Notes: generated from the letters alone by a model not told the origin. A DNA stretch of 27,382 nucleotides from Plantago elongata (GCA_036897095.1 JAYMSP010001967.1:1-27382); one strand, 5' to 3'. Shown: positions 1 through 9,606, counted from the first letter of the stretch. Translations and numbers: made by a program.

Positions 1-330
1 CTGCAGCAAGGACGCCTACTTGAAGTTCTTGACGAGACTATTGTGAGTGACAAAGGAAATTTGGAGCAGCTGACAGAAGTTGCAAATCTTGCACGGGTAT
101 GCTTAAATGTGAAAGGGCACGAGCGACCTAGTATGAAACAAGTTGCAATGGAGCTTGAGGGACTAAGATCGGGTGGAAAAGAGTCATGGGCTAAGGTTGA
201 AGAGAATGACAAAGGCAAGCAACCATCATATAGTCATGTATTAGATGACTTTGAGAATGATAGTGGTTTCGCTACAAGCATTACTAATAACAGCTTGAGT
301 GATCCGACGAAACTGAATGATGGGAGATAA
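1..330 (+). CDS. Wall-associated receptor kinase, C-terminal end (5' part outside window)
   Basis: Frame 1 is open from base 1 to the TAA at 328-330 and encodes the last 109 residues of a WAK-type Ser/Thr kinase. The start ('LLEVLDETIV') and the stretch 'LARVCLNVKGHERPSMKQVA' are the end of the kinase C-lobe (subdomain XI, with the conserved Arg in 'RPSM'). The following 'MELEGLRSGGK' and acidic/Ser-rich tail match the two complete WAK genes at 20-27 kb almost word for word, including the terminal '-LNDGR'. The membrane segment, EGF modules and ectodomain must lie upstream of the window. Seen: frame, motifs and paralogue match. Known: this C-lobe pattern is typical of WAK/WAKL kinases. Inferred: an intact gene of the same three-exon design, of which this is part of exon 3. 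Confidence 0.9.
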   Translation: MQQGRLLEVLDETIVSDKGNLEQLTEVANLARVCLNVKGHERPSMKQVAMELEGLRSGGKESWAKVEENDKGKQPSYSHVLDDFENDSGFATSITNNSLSDPTKLNDGR

Positions 331-700
331 CTTGATAAGATTCTATCATTTAAGGCGGACAAGGAGACAAAACGTTCAACCATGCATATATAATTTCCAG
401 TTTGATCTTACCATTTTGAAGACTTGCATTACATTGATTAAACATACTAGGAAGATGCATGTACTCCAAATTATTCACTATTCACAGATATGTTGTAGTA
501 GTTTGTAATATGTTTAATTTTATATCCAAAAGTTTGAAACCGTGTCTCTCATATGTTTTCCAGGTGGAATGGAACGGTATTTTTCCTTTGGATATATCAT
601 GTTTCTCTTCTAGTCATAATAATGCTCTGAAACCATACATGCTTGACTAGAGATTTAAGACTGTTTGGCATGTAGTTGATGAATGGAATGAGTTATAACT
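331..700 (+). other. 3' UTR and flanking spacer of the first WAK gene
   Basis: AT-rich sequence directly after the stop codon. No credible coding sequence. It presumably holds the 3' UTR and poly(A) site of the truncated WAK gene, but the exact end is not visible. The stretch from about 660 ('ctgtttggca') has the look of a MITE end, without a recognisable partner. Confidence 0.4.
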
Positions 701-788
701 ATATAAAATTATGTTTGACATAGAGTTATAGATTATGCGGTGGTATATAAAATTATGTTTGACATAGAGTTATAGATTATGCGGTGGT
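701..788. repeat. 44-bp perfect tandem duplication (2 copies)
   Basis: Bases 701-744 are repeated without a mismatch at 745-788; the unit begins 'atataaaattatgtttgaca' and ends 'gcggtggt'. Identical copies suggest a recent event. There is no coding content. Confidence 0.9.
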
Positions 789-950
789 GAAGTGATATGG
801 GAGAAAGAAGTTAAAAGTATTTTAAATTTTTTAGAGTTGTTTTAAGATTTGTTTGATTGCTTTAAGTTTGTTACTTGTTAGTGTAAATAATGAATAGAAG
901 ATAATTAGCTCAACGCAGGCAAACAGTTAGTGGCACAGTTAGTAGATTGA

Positions 951-1440
951 TCAATCACAAGGACAAGTTATATTGTGATCACTAATGTGTAACGTTATAC
1001 ATTCGATTCTAGTATGTAGTAGGACATATTGACATTTGATATATATAGTGGCAACTGGTGAAGAATTCACACGCCACTCCGAATCAACATCTTTGTTTTC
1101 TAGCTCCATTTATCCATTACCAAGTCAACAACTATAAACTTGGCCTAGTAAAATGCGTGTAGGCCGAAATGCAAACTTTCAATCACCCTCGTATATGTTC
1201 AACCATTAAATACCACAATAAAAGCACGATCAATCACACCCAAACCAAAAAATATACAACAATTCAAATAAAGAAAACAAAACATATAATTGAGTACCTA
1301 ATCGCAGAAGATCAAATCACTTGGTGAAATTCTCAGGAAACGGAATTAGATAAAACCGAGTGAACTTTTATCGATTATTCGGGCCAGTGAGTGAATACAA
1401 TAAAAAAAGCCCCAAGATAAAAACGCAGAACCAAGAAAAG
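951..1440 (-). pseudogene. Possible relic of a gene start: leader, leader intron and short ORF
   Basis: Reading down the minus strand from the candidate TATA box, about 140 nt of leader-like sequence ends in 'cgattag' followed by GTACTC (donor at 1297). A 166-nt T-rich stretch then ends in 'tttatag' (acceptor at 1132). Twenty-two bases later an ATG (1109-1107) opens a 52-residue ORF beginning 'MELENKDVDSEWRVNSSPVA' and closing at TGA (953-951). The first 20 residues look like a normal hydrophilic protein start; after that the composition looks like read-through of non-coding DNA. This fits a 5' gene fragment with a leader intron, left behind or captured by a transposon. I do not recognise the protein and the whole model is inference. 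Confidence 0.25.
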
Positions 1441-1448
1441 ATACCCGA

Positions 1449-1502
1449 ACTTGGCCCAATTCCGGCCTTTTATAACGGCGAGTTTAATACCCGAACTGGC
1501 CC
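1449..1502 (-). promoter_or_regulatory. Minus-strand core promoter candidate (TATA plus TGGGCC motifs)
   Basis: Read on the minus strand, 'TATAAAAG' (complement of 1467-1474) is flanked by two TGGGCC motifs (in 'ttggcccaatt' near 1451-1461 and 'ctggcccaatt' near 1496-1505). TGGGCC/TGGGCY is the site II element common in plant housekeeping promoters. Downstream on the same strand lie an untranslated-leader-like stretch, an intron with GT/AG ends and an ATG. This is motif evidence only. Confidence 0.3.
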
Positions 1503-1525
1503 AATTAAAGATTTCTCCTGCCACT

Positions 1526-2117
1526 AGAGGTGCAAACGAGCCTGTGTTTTTTCAAACTGCTCAAACTCGACTTATTCGAGCTTAAATTATACTCCGATTA
1601 GATATTTGAGTCTGACTCGAATGTCAAAAAGCTCGACGAGCTGCTCCAAAAATAAATTTAAAAAATATATATGTATGTATAAACTTCCACACATTTCGGA
1701 CTAAACTTCATGTTAATCTGAGCACATGTATTAAGATAAAGTGAATGAAGTTGAAAATAGAGTATAGAAAGTATGAAAGATGATGAATAAAGTATGAGAG
1801 AGTCTTTCTATTTTAAAGAATGAAGTTGAGTTTGGGACAAACCAAAATTGATAGTGATAAGTTGAGTTCGTGACGGAGGTAGTGTTTTTTTTATTACTGT
1901 TAATTTTGAAAGATTTCGAGCTTTCGGGTCGAACTATATTCAAACTTTTTAGTTTCTAGCTCACGGGGCGAGTTAAATTTGAAGTGCCGAGTTTTCAAAA
2001 AATAATTCAAAGAAAATATGAAGCTCGCTTGTCGAGCTAAGTGCATTTTCTTTCAAGTTCGAGTACAAGTTATGTAATTCGGTCAAGCTTGAGCTTTAGT
2101 TAACAAGTTGAGCCCCA
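1526..2117. mobile_element. hAT-like non-autonomous element (MITE), degraded
   Basis: The left end 'agaggtgcaaacgagcc' resembles a terminal sequence common in plant hAT-type MITEs (consensus-like 'TAGGGGTGTAAACGAGCC'). The interior is dominated by 'ctcgag/gagctcg'-type words in opposite orientations near both ends. It is flanked by 'tgccact' at 1519-1525 and 2118-2124, or 8 bp with one mismatch, which suits hAT target duplications. The right terminus 'ttgagcccca' is only a weak inverted match of the left end. No ORF. Confidence 0.4.
1682..1879. mobile_element. Degraded Stowaway-like MITE nested in the hAT-like element
   Basis: The right end 'gaactcaactt' (in complement) plus 'cctccgtc' matches the Stowaway/Tc1-mariner terminal style. 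The left end 'cttccacacatttcggacta' followed by 'aacttc' pairs with it imperfectly, and TA dinucleotides sit on both sides (1680-1681, 1880-1881). The middle is AT-rich without genes. Confidence 0.4.
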
Positions 2118-2203
2118 TGCCACTCAAAACACCAAGTGGCTCTTTTGGCATTCAATTCAAGCTTCAGTTAACAGGTTGAGCCCCACGTCACTCAAAACAC
2201 TAA
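2093..2203. repeat. 68-bp imperfect direct duplication; second copy is the Harbinger target
   Basis: The unit starting 'gctttagttaacaa' at 2093 recurs at 2161 as 'gcttcagttaacag'. Copy one runs uninterrupted through 'caccaagtggctcttttggc' to 2160. Copy two is broken at 'cactaa' (2203) by the PIF/Harbinger element and resumes at 4070 as 'taagtggctctttttgcatt'. Copy one is therefore a built-in record of the unoccupied site. Confidence 0.75.
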
Positions 2204-2471
2204 GATCGCCCACTATAGGCGGCCGTTAAATCAGTTGTGGCGCCTGTCGTAACCGATGCCGTCCACTGTGCTCAAACGGTAACTATCCCAAACCGATGGA
2301 GTTATTGTTTGGGGCTGGGCCCAGTCCCAAACGGTAACTTCCCAGCCGTTTGATTGGGACACATGGTTCTGATTGGGCCGGCCATCCTTATTTTTTAAAT
2401 GTATTTATTTTATTATTAAAAAATATAAAAAAAGCTCCAACGACTATAAACGGTCATATTTTTTCGGGATC

Positions 2472-2480
2472 TATAAATAG
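2472..2480 (+). promoter_or_regulatory. TATA box of the Harbinger ORF1
   Basis: 'TATAAATAG' lies about 94 bp upstream of the ORF1 ATG and is followed by a C/T- and A-rich leader ('cttcacacctccaaacactt') typical of a plant 5' UTR. This is motif and position evidence only. Confidence 0.5.
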
Positions 2481-2573
2481 AAGATCATTTTCACTTCATT
2501 CTTCACACCTCCAAACACTTTCTTTCTCTCTATTAAACTCAAAACACTCTTCTAATCACTACCAAAAATCAAA

Positions 2574-3794
2574 ATGAATTTGAATATTGCTGCTTGGTTG
2601 GCAGACAAAGATCCGACTGAAATCGAGCTAATGTTCAGCAGTAAGGACTACTATAGTTCGAAATCATCCACCAATCCAAACAACAATTCAAATGAACCAT
2701 ACAATCCTTTCAACTACCAAGATGTATTCCGTCCAAAAAAGTTATGACGAAGGATCGCAGCAAACCGTCCCGGAGAAACAACATCCACCGGTGCAGCTGC
2801 CAGTTCGAGAAAAGGGGAAGATGAACGCATCGAAAGGCAAAGGCCGGGTCATCGAGGGGAAAGGGAAAGAACGTTCCCGGGGAGGCAGTGGAAGGCGCAG
2901 CCTAGGATACCGGTCTAAAGAAGTTCTTGGTTGTAGAGGACCTCGGTCTAATCAGCATGTTCATGCAGGTTAGTGAGGATCTATGTGTTGGTACGAACGT
3001 GAAGTTAACTACGATGTTCACTAAGCACGTCATAAGGATGTCGAATGAAGCATGGAAGGACTCGACTTCTGAGCTCAAACCACGAACTGGTAGCTCTCTT
3101 CGTGGCCGCTGGAATCGCATCAAGCCATGTGTTAATCAATGGGTGGGTGCTTACAATGAGGCTGTACGAGTGCGAGGAATTCGGAGTGGTACTAATGATG
3201 AAGATGTCATCGAGTACGCTAAACGCATCTACAAGATGAATCATAGCCAAGGTGAAGATTTCAACCTAATGCATTGTTGGCATGCCATGAAAGATTATCA
3301 ACAGTGGGAAACGAAGATGAACTACACCGGTCCAAAGGAAGATCCAATTCCGGATTTTGAACTCCATGATGCGGAAGGTGAAGACACGGATGGAAGCTCG
3401 GGGAAGAAAATGCGCATGAGTGAGGATATTGATGACTTTAAGGAGCGTCCCATGGGTCGGGATAGGGGGAAGGCACTTAGGAAAAGTGGCCTTTCTTCAA
3501 ACTCCTCCGGCAGTGACTTCGGTGAGTTCAAGAACGATTTTGCTACACAACTGCAACTGGTGCAACAGAGGATTGAGATAGAGCAGAGAAGGTTGATGTT
3601 CTTCGAAAGAAAAGAGGAGAAACATCTACAGGTAGAAGTGGCAACTAACCAAATCAAGACTTGGTTCACACTCAAAGGTTGCAAAGTATCTTAACTTGTC
3701 TGGTATCGACCCAACTGATATGATCCGGGGCCAAAGGAATGTGTACAAGGTTTTGGACCGAGAGTTGAGGATGAGTCTTGAAGCAGTGCAATGA
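2574..3794 (+). pseudogene. Harbinger ORF1 (Myb/SANT-like, NAM-associated C-terminus), frameshifted
   Basis: The ATG at 2574 opens 'MNLNIAAWLADKDPTEIELM'. The reading then changes frame at least three times: in the A6 run at 2735-2740, near 2910-2925, and between about 3640 and 3685. The last frame gives a tail including 'LSGIDPTDM' and stops at TGA 3794. The longest open piece (2927-3694) holds a trihelix/SANT-like core ('VVEDLGLISMF', 'LRGRWNRIKPCVNQWVGAY', 'NLMHCWHAMKDYQQWE') and a Gln/Glu-rich coiled-coil end ('QLQLVQQRIEIEQRRLMF'). This order is that of the plant PIF/Harbinger ORF1 DNA-binding protein, often labelled 'NAM-associated' or misnamed 'glutathione S-transferase T3-like'. In active elements ORF1 works with the transposase on the element ends. 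With these shifts it cannot make the full protein of roughly 400 aa. Confidence 0.8.
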
Positions 3795-3925
3795 AATGGT
3801 GTTTTATGTTTGTGTTTGTCTGTTGTAGTTTCAAATTCCGTACAAGTTTATTATTTTTATTTCCAAAAATTATATAAGTTGTACTGTGTCCTTCCCAATT
3901 CAATAAGAAAATACCATTTTAGAAA

Positions 3926-3976
3926 AAATATAGCCGTTATTCGTATCTATTTGAAAATATAGCCGTTATTCGTACC
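3926..3976. repeat. 29-bp tandem duplication inside the Harbinger element
   Basis: 'aaatatagccgttattcgta' occurs twice at 29-bp spacing in the 3' non-coding part of the element. The second copy is incomplete. Confidence 0.7.
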
Positions 3977-4055
3977 AATATTCAATTATTATTTCAATTT
4001 GAATTTATTAAAAAAATATATATAAAATTAAAAAATAGGCCGGAGCAACCGCACA

Positions 4056-4155
4056 CCACGGTGACGGTCTAAGTGGCTCTTTTTGCATTCAATATAAATT
4101 GACCTCCACGGTGACGGTCTAAGTGGCTCTTTTTGCATTCAATATAAATTGACCT
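4056..4155. repeat. 50-bp perfect tandem duplication spanning the Harbinger right end
   Basis: Bases 4056-4105 recur exactly at 4106-4155. Each unit contains the last 14 bp of the element ('ccacggtgacggtc'), the TAA target duplication and 33 bp of flank ('gtggctctttttgcattcaa' onward). The junction was duplicated after insertion, so it now carries two right ends. Confidence 0.9.
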
Positions 4156-4600
4156 TCATTTATCAAAGGATTGTATTTCTAAATTTTCATTTGGTTTTCT
4201 TGGAATTCCCTTTTTAAGGCATGTTGAAGATTTTTAAATAATTCTTTTATTTCACCCATTTGTATAAAATTATGAGTTAATGAATCCCCATACCCCTCTT
4301 GTTTGCCAGTCCTAACACTGAGTTCTAGTGCATATACGCAATGTAACATGAAATCGGTTTTGTTCCTTGGACGACAACCCCCACTTGACAATATAAAGCA
4401 AAACTTATATTTACATTTGCAACCCTCTTTTTATTTTATTATTATTATTTCTTTTTTAGAATCAACCCTTCACGTAGCCAAAAGGACAATTTTTCTGGTC
4501 ATTGTATTCCTCTACTATACTAATTAACGAGTTGGGTATGAAAAGATATCAGATAAAATAATATTAAGTACTAATCCATCAAAAGCTTAAAATTAAGTTC
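4156..4600. other. Unassigned AT-rich spacer
   Basis: No coding similarity recognised on either strand; the short open frames here have no motif or codon pattern. There is a T-rich/ATT microsatellite-like patch near 4430-4455. Confidence 0.5.
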
Positions 4601-4778
4601 AATTACACAACCATATATTTGTCTACACTGATAATGACTGAAAATGAATGAAAGCAACGCAAGTGATAGAATAAAATAATGGAATATTAAATTACACAAC
4701 CATATATTTGTCTACACTGATAATGATTGAAAATGAATGAAAGCAACACAAGTAATAGAATAAAATAATGGAGTATTC
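4601..4778. repeat. 89-bp tandem duplication (2 copies, about 5 mismatches)
   Basis: 'aattacacaaccatatattt' starts both copies, at 4601 and 4690. The copies differ at about five positions, mostly C/T or G/A transitions. No coding content. Confidence 0.9.
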
Positions 4779-4849
4779 AATAATTAAACTCCTATTTTAA
4801 AGCTACTGGAAATGGGGTTAAGACCTACCAACAAATTACATTTATTAGG

Positions 4850-5400
4850 GAGAATTCCACTCGATTCTCTTTAATTTAACATTATTTCAATTTGATTCAG
4901 TTAAATTTAATTTCTTAATTCAATTTAATTAAATTCAGTTCAGATCTGGTTAATTATAACTCATATTATATTTCAATTCAATTAAATTCAATTCAAATAT
5001 GCCTAGTTATAACTTTTACTACATTTCAGTTAAGTTAAGTTAAGTTCGGTTCAATTAAATTTAGTTAAGTTATTTCAGAAAATTTTAGTTGAAGAGAACA
5101 TAACCTTATTTATTAGGACTTAGGCTTTGTTCTCTTCAGCTTAAAGTTACTCAAGTTCAACTCGACGTAGTTATAATTTATACCTTACTTCAGTTCTAAA
5201 CAGTTAAATTCAGTTCCATTCAGTTTAGTTCATTTAAGTTCAATAAAATTCAGTTGAAGAGAACAAATCCTTACTTACTAGGACTCAGCTATGTTATCTT
5301 CAACTTAAGGTCACTTCAGTTCGGCTAGCGCAGTTATAATTTATACCTTCTTCAGTTAAATTCAGTTCAGTTTCATTCAGTGTAATTTAGTAAATTTCAA
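4850..5400. mobile_element. Tandem array of small terminal-inverted-repeat elements
   Basis: A stretch dominated by 'ttcagtt/aattcaa' words. An outward end 'ggctttgttctcttcagc' (5123-5140) pairs with 'cagttgaagagaacaaatcc' (5251-5270) as an inverted repeat and defines one element of about 148 bp. A further right end lies upstream ('gttgaagagaacataacc', to 5105) and a further left end downstream ('gctatgttatcttcaactt', from about 5288). The spacer and end recur at a 165-bp offset (5104 versus 5269). This looks like two to three MITE copies in a row or a locally duplicated one. The superfamily is unclear. Confidence 0.55.
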
Positions 5401-6550
5401 TCACATAAAACATATACTTAATAATTTGAAAACTACCAACATTGATATTCTAAAAATGGAAACAATATCCAACACTTATTGGCTCACCAGATAGGACTTT
5501 TAATCAAGGTCCCAAACTATTGAGTCTTCGGTCCGTGAACAAGGTTAGACACTTTAAACCGACATACTTAATGATAATTCTTTTTTAAATTATAGAATAC
5601 CCGGACCTACAAACGTAAGCATATACTTTTCTGCATATTTTGTCATTATAAAGAGATGTGCTCCTTGGGAATAATTGCTTGCTATAGTAATGTTGTAATT
5701 AGACTTTGAATTTTCTGGAGTCTTTGTGCATGGTCCCCAATTCATTACTAATTCAGAATGATAATTAATTCATGCTCTCTCATTGACTATGGCGTAAATA
5801 CAATATTTTCAATTACCATTTACTTTTACAGATTCCTCTTAATTATTTAAATTGTATAAAATTCCACGACCGTCAAAGTTAACGTTACGCGAGTTCATGA
5901 AAAGTGGCTTTGATTTTGCTTGTTTCTTGTTATAAAATTTCTAAATAACCACCGATTTAAACATATAACAAGCTACTCTTTCTTCCTAATTAATATACAT
6001 TGATTCTGATTAAAATTATTTTTATTCTCTACAAGTTTGTTTTGATATTTTAAAGTTGAAAGACTTCACGCCATTAAGTTTGGTAACCTTGCCACTCCAA
6101 TAAAATTCATCATGACAATTTGGGATCCCGATTTATCAATATTTCTATATATATGGGGTTAATTTTCATTTATTGGCCCAAACAATATAGCCACCCACAT
6201 GTTGTCTCTTTTCTAAATACTAGTAAAATTATACAAGTGAAAAAGTGAAAATTCATCTGTCAAATAAATATGTATCTCCATATTAAAATTAAATATGCTT
6301 GTACTTAATTAATTATAAATTCAATTAGAATGTATATGTTATATAAATTCTTAATCAAAATATAAATTTATTGAAGTAGTGGGAGATATGTGTAACTCCC
6401 TCCTTCTCCTTCTTCTTCTTTTTAAATTTATTTTTAGATGTGAAATGTAGAGTCAAAATTAATTCAACTGGTCAAAATTAAATTAATTTGTGTAACAACT
6501 ACCTTTGGGTAGTTTCCTTTTAGAATATTAGAGATGAAAAATATCGAATT
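5401..6550. other. Unassigned AT-rich spacer
   Basis: No ORF or repeat structure I can support. It contains scattered pyrimidine runs (for example near 6400-6425) and very high A+T. Confidence 0.5.
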
Positions 6551-6860
6551 ACAATAAAATCTCTATCAAATTATAATGTTGAGATCAAAGTATTTTATTA
6601 ACTTAGTGAAATATTATATAAATAATAAGTTATTGATTTATTTGTTTACATAGGTTTCACATAACACAATTTACCTATAAAATTTTCAAGTCAAATGTAC
6701 TATTACTAGTTATAATGTATTAGAGATAAAAAAAAATTAAAAACAAGTTTCAATTAACATTTTATAAATTTATATTCATATATTAATTGTATTTGAAAAT
6801 TTGAAGGACATCAATTTTCAGTATTTTGAATACAAGTATAATATAAATTATAGAGATACA
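6551..6860. mobile_element. Possible AT-rich MITE
   Basis: The left end 'acaataaaatctctatcaaa' and the right end 'ataaattatagagatacatg' show a short, imperfect inverted match around 'ctctat/atagag'. A left end of this style is common in plant AT-rich MITEs. No clean target duplication was found. Confidence 0.25.
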
Positions 6861-7583
6861 TGTTTCATCTTGAGAACTTGATTACTAGTATGAACTCAAA
6901 AATATGGATTGAAGTTCAACAAAGGATAAGTGACTACAGATTCATTTTTTATAAAACAGTCTCAGAATTCATGTGTGTAACACAAATACGTATATCTAAT
7001 TTCTTTAGTAATTATTAATTTATAATTTATTGGGGCCAATATATACATTGTGATTTCAAAATAATATTATCTAATTACTTTATTGATTGGGATCCAAAGT
7101 TAACTGATCATAATTATGGAGATCGAACAAATTATTAGCCTTATCAAAATTAACAATTCATCGAGTATTAATTTACGGAGTTTATATTATACTCTAAATT
7201 ATCTCTAAATAACAAAGGAACAACAATAATAATATAACAATGTGAATAATGCAGAATGAACAATTTCTACAAACACATGCATTTACCAAATAGACCCAAT
7301 ATAAGATTAACATTAAAGTTCCATACATAACAAAATAACTTTGGAAATTTCATGAATTGTGAATACTATATTAAGGGTATTTCTGTCTTCTTATATTTTA
7401 GTTTCATGTCGTTAACTCATATAGACAGAATGGTAGAGAGGGTATGTGATGCATAGTTTAGTATAAATTGGGGGATTTAGTGCAAATTTGTTAATTGAGG
7501 GGATCTGTGCTAGTAAATGATAGTTGATGTGTGTTTTATGATGTTTACCCAAAATCAAGATGGAAAATACCCCGTTATTTCGA
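6861..7583. other. Unassigned AT-rich spacer
   Basis: No recognisable gene, RNA or element ends. Only AT-rich non-coding sequence was seen. Confidence 0.5.
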
Positions 7584-7672
7584 GGGAATTGATAACCAAA
7601 TGGTGTACACTAAAATCTCAAATGTCGAAAATACCCGTCAATTTGAGCGTACACCGTTGGTTACCAATTCCC
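7584..7672. repeat. Hairpin: 25-bp arms, 40-base loop
   Basis: 'gggaattgataaccaaatgg' plus 'tgtac' (7584-7608) pairs with 7649-7672 with about three differences. A second inner pair, 'ctcaaat' (7617-7623) with 'atttgag' (7641-7647), extends the fold. It could be a tiny palindromic MITE or a hairpin RNA source. An open frame of 92 codons crosses it but looks fortuitous. Confidence 0.6.
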
Positions 7673-7823
7673 TAGAAAGGATTAAAACGTTACATAATGA
7701 CTTACAACTTTTACTATTGAATTGTAATTTTGGTTTTCAAGGGCAAATTAGTATATTCACTTGGTACGAAATCTTGAGAGCTTACTCTTTTATAATAGAC
7801 TTACAATAATATAAAATACAACG

Positions 7824-7910
7824 AAGCACAACTTAATTGATAAGACGCTCCACATCCAATCAATAGGTTGGGTGTTCGAGTCACCCTTTAACCGTTAAAA
7901 AAAGAATAAT
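7824..7910 (+). mobile_element. tRNA-related SINE-like fragment
   Basis: 'acttaattgataagacgctc' (7831-7850) resembles a Pol III A box region. 'gggtgttcgagtcacc' (7870-7885) contains a near-canonical B box (GGTTCRANNCC-like 'TGTTCGAGTCA'), with about 35 bases between the boxes. An A-rich tail follows (from 7896). It is not a folded functional tRNA: there is no plausible acceptor or anticodon arm. The best reading is the head of a tRNA-derived SINE or a tRNA pseudogene. Confidence 0.45.
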
Positions 7911-9260
7911 ATAAAATTTAAATTTCATTATAAGCTTTACATCGATTAATTATGTACATAAGAATTTTGTTGAATTAGTTGTCAGGAAATATCAGGATAT
8001 AATACAGCAAGTGAGAACTAACTAGCTAAGATCCAAGATGTTCATAATCATAATCTCCACGCAACTTCATCTGTACACTATTAATTATATTCCCTGATCA
8101 TCAATCGCCTGATTTTAACTTAACAGCTCCAGTCCCTCTCAACGTACTCAAGGTCAATTAAGTTGCGCATTGACCTCCAGTTTTTATGGTCTTTGTCCAG
8201 GTTCTTAATGGTAACAAAGTGCAGGACCCATACATATGCTACTGCTAGATTTGCTCCACCTCATGAATAAAATAAAAAATAATGTATGTACATATATGTC
8301 ACGTTCAGGATGCTTGGGAATTGGGATATTACCACCACTTGTTTCTGAGTTTTCCGAACATTCCTTTTTTTTTTTTTTTTTCATGATTTGTATGACTCTT
8401 TCGAAGTACGTAATTTGCACTAAACTATATTGGACAGACCTAGCTAGAAGTTTGTTTTACTACCGATAATTTAAGATAAAATCAAAGCTAAGAAATATGA
8501 GTGTGCTAGAAGTCTAGACCGTTGTTCGCGTATGGACACTAATGAATCACAACATTTTGACTTGTCAATTTGGTTTGTGAAAATTATGCTTCCATGACTT
8601 TAGGAACTGAAGTCTCCATTCCATGGACGGACCAATGATGTGTTTAATTTGTTTGGCCTCAGAGTGTTACAATGTGGACCATTTGTTCTGTTTTGTCATT
8701 TCTAGCTCATTGAAAATGAAGATTACAGAAAAATACATTTCACTGAAATTACGTAGTCAAGTTCGCAGCATAATTAAATACGTATCTCGATCGGCTTGTT
8801 TGTATGATTGTATCCATTCCATCCTATATGTGTATCAACTATCAACATCATCCAGAAAAGAAAAGAAAAAATGAAAAGAAGAAAAGCAATGATTAGTTTT
8901 GAGAGTACGTAGCATAAAATTAATTCCATGTTCACTCTGCTCCAGATAGGCTTATACTTAACTCAACATTGACAATAACTTTGTTCCACAGCACCAATAT
9001 CCCGCAAAACCAATCTGCCATGACACTTTTTTTTTTCAACTACAAAAAGATTTTATTTATAAACTTGTGGTGAACTTTTTGGTGTATTTTTGAGTTAGTT
9101 GAAATGAAAATGTAACGGACATCGAGCATAAAAAATTGTGGTGATCTCTTTGGTGTAAATTCATACCAAAGTTAATGGTATTTATACCGTATAATTAATT
9201 AACTTGTCTTATTTTTCTATTTAAAAAGAAATACAGGATCATGTTAATTATGCTTCATCT
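7911..9260. other. Unassigned spacer with a T17 run
   Basis: No supported gene. A poly(T) run (about 8365-8381) and another at about 9028-9037 could mark old antisense retroposon tails, but I see no coding remnant attached to them. Confidence 0.4.
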
Positions 9261-9606
9261 ATAACCAACAACAAATTATAGATTATAAAGTAAAGTGTAT
9301 TCATACCGTATATTTCAAATAATGTACTGTATTATAAAATACTCAAATTCTCTTACTGTATTATAAAATACTCAAATTCTCTTACTAGTAATCATAATGG
9401 TTAACCAACATATGTATGTTAATAATCATTATTCATAATTTATTATACGTGTGGCCTGAAATTTATAATAACCAACAGATGTATGTAAATTATTAATATT
9501 CAGAATTCATTATATATTTCATTCTTACATGTAGCTAGGGCCTAAACTTTATAATAACCAACATACTTATTATTGTTGTTGGTTATAGTAAAATGATGTT
9601 GGTTAT
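9261..9606. repeat. Cluster of the 10-mer ATAACCAACA in both orientations
   Basis: The word occurs at 9261-9270, 9402-9410 (9 of 10 bases), 9468-9477 and 9554-9563 on +, and as TGTTGGTTAT at 9577-9586 and 9597-9606. Sequence between the middle copies is also loosely repeated ('taaccaacatatgtatgtta' versus 'taaccaacagatgtatgtaa'). This looks like a degenerate internally repeated MITE. The ACCAAC core also matches a plant MYB-binding motif, but no gene is close. Confidence 0.5.
9325..9382. repeat. 29-bp perfect tandem duplication
   Basis: 'tactgtattataaaatactc' plus 'aaattctct' occurs at 9325-9353 and again at 9354-9382, followed by a 4-base start of a third unit. Confidence 0.9.

Larger units (their letters stand above)
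2204..4069 (+). mobile_element. PIF/Harbinger DNA transposon, ORF1-only, non-autonomous
   Basis: About 1.87 kb bounded by the 3-bp direct repeat TAA (2201-2203 and 4070-4072), the target preference of PIF/Harbinger. Termini 'gatcgcccactataggcgg' and, in complement from 4069, 'gaccgtcaccgtggtgtgcg' form weak inverted repeats. The only coding content is a frameshifted Myb/SANT-like ORF1 (2574-3794). There is no room for the DDE transposase ORF, so the copy would need one in trans. The flanking sequence joins perfectly across the element, as shown by the nearby unbroken duplicate at 2131-2160. Family assignment rests on the ORF1 type and the TAA duplication. The exact ends are less sure because the inverted repeats are diverged. 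Confidence 0.7.

Noticed and set aside
1..6. Window starts exactly at CTGCAG
   Set aside because: It is a restriction-site word, but a single occurrence at a boundary within a coding exon has no biological meaning.
7531..7809. 92-codon open frame
   Set aside because: It crosses a hairpin repeat, has no recognisable motif and no promoter or splice context. It is probably chance in MITE-like DNA.
7824..7895. Possible tRNA gene
   Set aside because: A and B box-like words exist, but no acceptor stem or sensible anticodon arm can be formed. A SINE or tRNA relic is more likely.
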